The notes beneath the pieces were generated by a model, which saw only the letters and a program-made list of their open reading frames with translations, ran no database searches and had not been told where the DNA came from. From SABI01 sp963676605 (GTDB taxonomy: Bacteria; Spirochaetota; Spirochaetia; Sphaerochaetales; Sphaerochaetaceae): a stretch of DNA of 64,000 nucleotides. Position 1 is the first letter of the stretch. Each line of letters opens with the position of its first letter. Below, in pieces: positions 60,541-64,000 of the stretch. Position numbers and translations under genes: made by a program. The stretch is taken from positions 1-64,000 of the forward strand of contig CAXXSP010000065.1 in NCBI GenBank assembly GCA_963676605.2, read 5' to 3'.

Positions 60541-62187
60541 ATGGTAGAACCATTGAAGAAGAATAATAAGATACAGAGAAAGGGACCTGTCGTTCTCGTC
60601 ATCATGGACGGCGTCGGGTTCGGTGCGTACAGCGATGGTGATGCAGTGAAGAATGCTCACACACAGGCGCTTGATGATTTCTACGCCACATCCCCGTGGA
60701 CATCGCTGAAGGCTCACGGTGAAGCGGTCGGACTCCCCAGTGATGATGATATGGGAAACAGTGAGGTCGGCCACAATGCCATCGGCTGTGGGCGTGTGTT
60801 TGCCCAGGGTGCGAAACTTGTCGCCCAGAGCATCGACTCTGGAAAGATGTTTGAAGGAGATACCTGGAACCGTCTCGTCAACAACGTGAAAACACACGAT
60901 TCCACACTCCACTTCATCGGACTCCTCAGTGACGGAAATGTCCACTCACATGTCGACACGTTGAAGAAGATGGTCACAAAGGCGAAGGAAATGAACGTCT
61001 CGAAGGTGCGGATTCATGCACTCCTTGACGGACGGGACGTCGGAGAGATGAGCGCTCTCGAGTACTTCGACCCCTTCGAGGAATTCCTTAATACTCTTAA
61101 TGACGATGGCTTCGACGCACGGATAGCGAGCGGCGGCGGCCGTATGGTGATCACCATGGACCGCTACAACGCAAACTGGTCCATGGTAGAGAAGGGCTGG
61201 AAGACACATGTTCTCGGAGAAGAGAGAATGTTCCCCTCAGCCCATGAGGCTATCGAAACCCTGAGAGAGGAAACCGGAGCGATCGACCAGGATCTTCCCC
61301 CCTTCGTTGTCGGTGACGACAACGGTCCTGTTGGACCGATCGTTGACCATGACAGCGTCATTCTGTTCAACTTCCGCGGAGACCGCGCACTTGAGATCAC
61401 AAAAGCCTTCGAAGCCGAAGAGCTGAGCGAATTCGACAGAAAGCGCAGACCCGATGTGGAGTATGCCGGAATGATGGAGTATGACGGAGACCTTCACGTC
61501 CCCGCCCAGTATCTTGTCTCTCCCCCCTCAATTGACAGGACGATGGCTGAATACCTCTGCGCAAGCAAGGTGAAGCAGTTCTCGATCAGTGAGACTCAGA
61601 AGTATGGACACGTTACCTATTTCTTCAACGGAAACAGAAGCGGCAAGTTCGATGAATCCCTCGAAACCTATGTCGAGATTCCTTCCGATGTCGTCCCCTT
61701 CGAACAGCGTCCCTGGATGAAGACAGCCGAAATCACCGATGAAGTGATCAAGGTTCTCAGAAGCGGCGAGTATGATCTTATCAAGCTCAACTACCCGAAT
61801 GGAGACATGGTGGGACACACCGGTATCTATCAGGCAGTGCTCTGCTCCATGGAAGCCATGGACCTTCAGCTCTCCCGGCTGAAGAAGGTCGTTGATGAGG
61901 TGGGAGGAGTGCTCCTCCTGACTGCGGACCACGGGAATGCAGACGACATGTTCGAACATAACAAGAAGGGTGAAGTGCAGGTGAAGGAGAACGGAAGTCC
62001 GAAGGCTAAGACCTCACACTCTCTCAATCCTGTCCCGTTCATTATCTACGACAGCGCGTATCAGGGTGAATATGAGAAGGAGTTGAAAGCAGGTCTCGGA
62101 ATTTCCTCCGTCGCCGCTACAGTGATGAATCTTCTCGGCTTCGATGCTCCCGAAGATTATGATGAGAGTATACTGAAAATCAAATAG
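60541..62187 (+). CDS. gpmI: 2,3-bisphosphoglycerate-independent phosphoglycerate mutase
   Basis: Interconverts 3- and 2-phosphoglycerate in glycolysis using two metal ions. The 548-aa protein has the alkaline-phosphatase-fold motifs: VLVIMDGVGFG (about 18-28), the catalytic Ser in DDDMGNSEVGHNAIG (about 68-82), HALLDGRDV (about 160) and NFRGDRALEITKAF (about 280). NYPNGDMVGHTGI (about 420) and LTADHGNADDM (about 460) complete the site. AAAGGAG lies about 10 nt before the ATG. It follows the aminopeptidase by 41 nt on the same strand. Confidence 0.96.
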   Translation: MVEPLKKNNKIQRKGPVVLVIMDGVGFGAYSDGDAVKNAHTQALDDFYATSPWTSLKAHGEAVGLPSDDDMGNSEVGHNAIGCGRVFAQGAKLVAQSIDSGKMFEGDTWNRLVNNVKTHDSTLHFIGLLSDGNVHSHVDTLKKMVTKAKEMNVSKVRIHALLDGRDVGEMSALEYFDPFEEFLNTLNDDGFDARIASGGGRMVITMDRYNANWSMVEKGWKTHVLGEERMFPSAHEAIETLREETGAIDQDLPPFVVGDDNGPVGPIVDHDSVILFNFRGDRALEITKAFEAEELSEFDRKRRPDVEYAGMMEYDGDLHVPAQYLVSPPSIDRTMAEYLCASKVKQFSISETQKYGHVTYFFNGNRSGKFDESLETYVEIPSDVVPFEQRPWMKTAEITDEVIKVLRSGEYDLIKLNYPNGDMVGHTGIYQAVLCSMEAMDLQLSRLKKVVDEVGGVLLLTADHGNADDMFEHNKKGEVQVKENGSPKAKTSHSLNPVPFIIYDSAYQGEYEKELKAGLGISSVAATVMNLLGFDAPEDYDESILKIK

Positions 62188-62199
62188 CTTGCATGAGAG

Positions 62200-62973
62200 C
62201 TAGAGCAGTTCGGACCTTCCGCGGTAGAAACCGAGGGAGGTCCCTATTGTATAGATTGATGCTCCAGCCAGTGCGGATGGCGTGTTCATTCTACTCACGA
62301 AGATAAAGGCACCGATGAGAACGCAGGTCGTTCTTAGAGCTCTGATGAGAGTGAACCGTGATCTGTTCGTGAGATATAGCCCCCAGTAGGTGATCATCGA
62401 AATGATGCTGAGAGCTGCTATCAGCGCGATGATGATGGCCGGCAGCCGCGTGAACAGAAGCCCCGTGCTCTGAGAAGAGAAAACGGGTGCGAGCGTTGCG
62501 ATCCACACCGCGAGCAGCGGAATGAGTACATAGAACCGTCTGATTCTTGAGGTGTTCATCCCCATCTGGAATATCCCCGTCACAACATAGAAACTCAATG
62601 CCATGAACAGGAAGACAAGATAGAATTTCTCGAGCATGGGGTATTGGTTCTTCAGGATGAGAAATGCCGAGAATACAGGAAGGGTGAAGAAAGTGAAGAG
62701 CGTAAAGGTGATCGGTGAGAGTGTTCTCTCCACCTCATTCCTGCTCGTGGGCCTCAGCCTCAGGGCTCCCCAGACTCCGAGTCCGCTGGCAACAGCAAAC
62801 AGGAGGGAGGCCGGCGTGTACAGAGGATGAATCAGGGAGAGAATTCTCGTTGTTTCATTTTCTATCGGCATACGGAGATAGATTCTGACGATCAGGTCGA
62901 AATGTATCAGAGCGATGGCGATACAGAGTATTCCGTAGATAATAAGGCCGATTCGCCGTATTCGCTTCATCAC
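62200..62973 (-). CDS. Hypothetical membrane protein
   Basis: A 257-aa protein with about seven to eight hydrophobic segments (for example LIIYGILCIAIALIHFDLIV, LFTFFTLPVFSAFLILK, FYVLIPLLAVWIATLAPVFS, AIIIALIAALSIISMITYWG). I recognise no family. Its stop lies 12 nt from the gpmI stop (convergent), and it starts 3 nt after the symporter gene, so it is probably co-transcribed with it. Confidence 0.65.
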   Translation of the reverse strand: MMKRIRRIGLIIYGILCIAIALIHFDLIVRIYLRMPIENETTRILSLIHPLYTPASLLFAVASGLGVWGALRLRPTSRNEVERTLSPITFTLFTFFTLPVFSAFLILKNQYPMLEKFYLVFLFMALSFYVVTGIFQMGMNTSRIRRFYVLIPLLAVWIATLAPVFSSQSTGLLFTRLPAIIIALIAALSIISMITYWGLYLTNRSRFTLIRALRTTCVLIGAFIFVSRMNTPSALAGASIYTIGTSLGFYRGRSELL

Positions 62974-62976
62974 GTG

Positions 62977-64000
62977 TTAGAGTGTCTGAGGATACTCAGC
63001 AGGATCATCAGTGCTTATGATACGTGAGGTGTAGCTTGCACCGAGCAGTGCGATTGCAGCATTGAGAAGAGCGGCAAGTCCCTGAATGAACGGAAGTATG
63101 ATGATCACGGCTGCGGGTATGCTGAGTCCAGCAGACCCGATACCCACGTACGCACTTATCATAATGAATGCGACTTCACTTTTCATGGCGAAGGATGAGA
63201 TAAGGGATACAAAGGCGGTAAAGAGTACGATCGACAGCATAAGTGTCATGCTCATGTCTACCTGGTTTCTCAGGATGATGACGAGGGTGGCTGATGCCAG
63301 AAGGGCGCTTCCCCCCTTACCCAAAATCGAATACAGAGGGATTGCTGTCCCTGCTATCCTCTTCTTTGTCCTGTTATTCTGTTCTGATAGTGCTATAAGT
63401 GTCGGAGTGCTCTCCAGCGTACTCTGGAAGAAGAAGCTTGAGATCAGCCCGGCAAAGCCGCGGAAAAGGATTCTGTACGGGCTACCCTGATGGAACCCTG
63501 TGTACAGAGAATACAGAAGGGGAAGAACAAGCAGCAGCATCAGGAGGGTGAGGATCAGATAGACACCGAGGAGCGGGAGTGCTGCGGAAAGGAGGCTTGT
63601 CAGCTGATGCGAGGAGAAGAAGTCTGCGCTGAGTATCATCACAGGGATGGCGAACAGGAGTGCACAGATCTTGCTGAGGCGAAGCATCGCCTCGGCGAAA
63701 GAGTTGGTGATCACATACGCAGGTCGTATCGCCTCGTAGCTCGGTTTGATCGAGTAGCCTGCGATAAGCGCGAGGATGATCATCGGCAGCAGGTGTGTTG
63801 ATCTCAAAGAGAGCTGAGTGAATGCGTTGTCACTTACTGCAAGTGCTTTAACTGACTCAAAGGTGGGACTCACGATATCGATTCCTTCTGCCGAAACCGC
63901 GCTCGGCAGAGTCAGCAGGGAAGAAGGAAGGAACCTCGTGACCATCGTTGAGATGAATGTGAGAACGAGTGTTGTCGAGAGAGCCCAGAAGAGGGTCGAG
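62977..64000 (-). CDS. Dicarboxylate/amino acid:cation symporter (SDF family), truncated by window edge
   Basis: The frame from 62977 stays open through an internal ATG at 63945 and on to the right edge (STLFWALSTTLVLTFIST upstream of that ATG), so the true start lies outside. The visible 340 residues form several helices. The LLPMIILALIAGYS segment, the block FFFQSTLESTPTLIALSEQN, and PLYSILGKGGSALLASATLV match the hairpin-loop and NMDGT-like regions of GltP-type symporters, though the motifs are diverged. It probably imports dicarboxylates or amino acids with Na+ or H+. The next gene downstream begins 3 nt after its stop. Confidence 0.75.
   Translation of the reverse strand, partial: STLFWALSTTLVLTFISTMVTRFLPSSLLTLPSAVSAEGIDIVSPTFESVKALAVSDNAFTQLSLRSTHLLPMIILALIAGYSIKPSYEAIRPAYVITNSFAEAMLRLSKICALLFAIPVMILSADFFSSHQLTSLLSAALPLLGVYLILTLLMLLLVLPLLYSLYTGFHQGSPYRILFRGFAGLISSFFFQSTLESTPTLIALSEQNNRTKKRIAGTAIPLYSILGKGGSALLASATLVIILRNQVDMSMTLMLSIVLFTAFVSLISSFAMKSEVAFIMISAYVGIGSAGLSIPAAVIIILPFIQGLAALLNAAIALLGASYTSRIISTDDPAEYPQTL

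Overview
The window looks like a chromosomal segment of a diderm spirochaete (Spirochaetia, probably a Treponema/Sphaerochaeta-type anaerobe); species cannot be fixed from sequence alone. Reasons: the gene set and order dnaX-ebfC-recR, gyrB/gyrA, dnaA-dnaN-recF-DUF721-rpmH-rnpA-yidC-jag recall treponemes; rpmH ends in an extension that overlaps rnpA; YidC has the large periplasmic domain of diderms; tRNA genes lack an encoded CCA; there are relaxed lipoboxes, a cyclophilin-FKBP fusion and a flavodiiron protein. Base composition is near 50% G+C by eye.

Layout. 1-5.9 kb: edge of a gene, thymidine kinase plus deoC (deoxynucleoside salvage), a membrane-anchored Nudix protein, an aldo-keto reductase, an IMPACT-family protein and a membrane M28 peptidase. 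5.95-6.66 kb: strong promoter, four serine tRNAs (TGA, GCT, CGA, GGA), one tRNA-Arg with an unusual GCG anticodon, then the SRP RNA. 6.8-9.35 kb: dnaX-ebfC-recR. 9.4-18.2 kb: two paralogous secreted proteins, a DjlA-like co-chaperone, a six-hairpin glycosidase, a lipid-kinase-family protein, an InlB-repeat lipoprotein and an MFS exporter. 18.3-28.1 kb: YgiQ, MATE, nagA, pepD, flavodiiron protein, YgjP-type peptidase, TraB-family protein. 28.1-28.45 kb: noncoding region with three related palindromes.

28.4-45 kb is the replication-origin neighbourhood: radA, a dual immunophilin, parB-parA, a NifU-domain protein, two parS sites, gyrA and gyrB run left; dnaA, dnaN, recF, DUF721, rpmH, rnpA, yidC, jag and metK run right. 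The strand switch at about 37.5 kb and DnaA boxes between dnaA and dnaN place an origin there. A second, richer DnaA-box and AT-rich cluster lies at 48.47-48.79 kb.

About 45.86-50.5 kb contains an abnormal concentration of frameshifts: metK (1), murA (about 5), an outer-membrane protein (several) and a LolA-like protein (1), while the pfkB gene inside the interval is intact. Because metK and murA are normally essential, local consensus error is the leading explanation. MurA carries Asp instead of the fosfomycin-target Cys. The outer-membrane protein, LolA-like protein and MMPL/RND transporter form an operon-like module with a TetR repressor, and near-identical palindromic operators precede both the repressor and the transporter. 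Two tandem hairpins with different stems but an identical 20-nt loop follow the module; this is the most intriguing undescribed signal.

54-64 kb: a degenerate AAA+ sigma-54-activator-like protein, rsmE and ctpA run left; lgt, a Xaa-Pro aminopeptidase and gpmI run right; a membrane protein and a truncated SDF-family symporter run left to the window edge.
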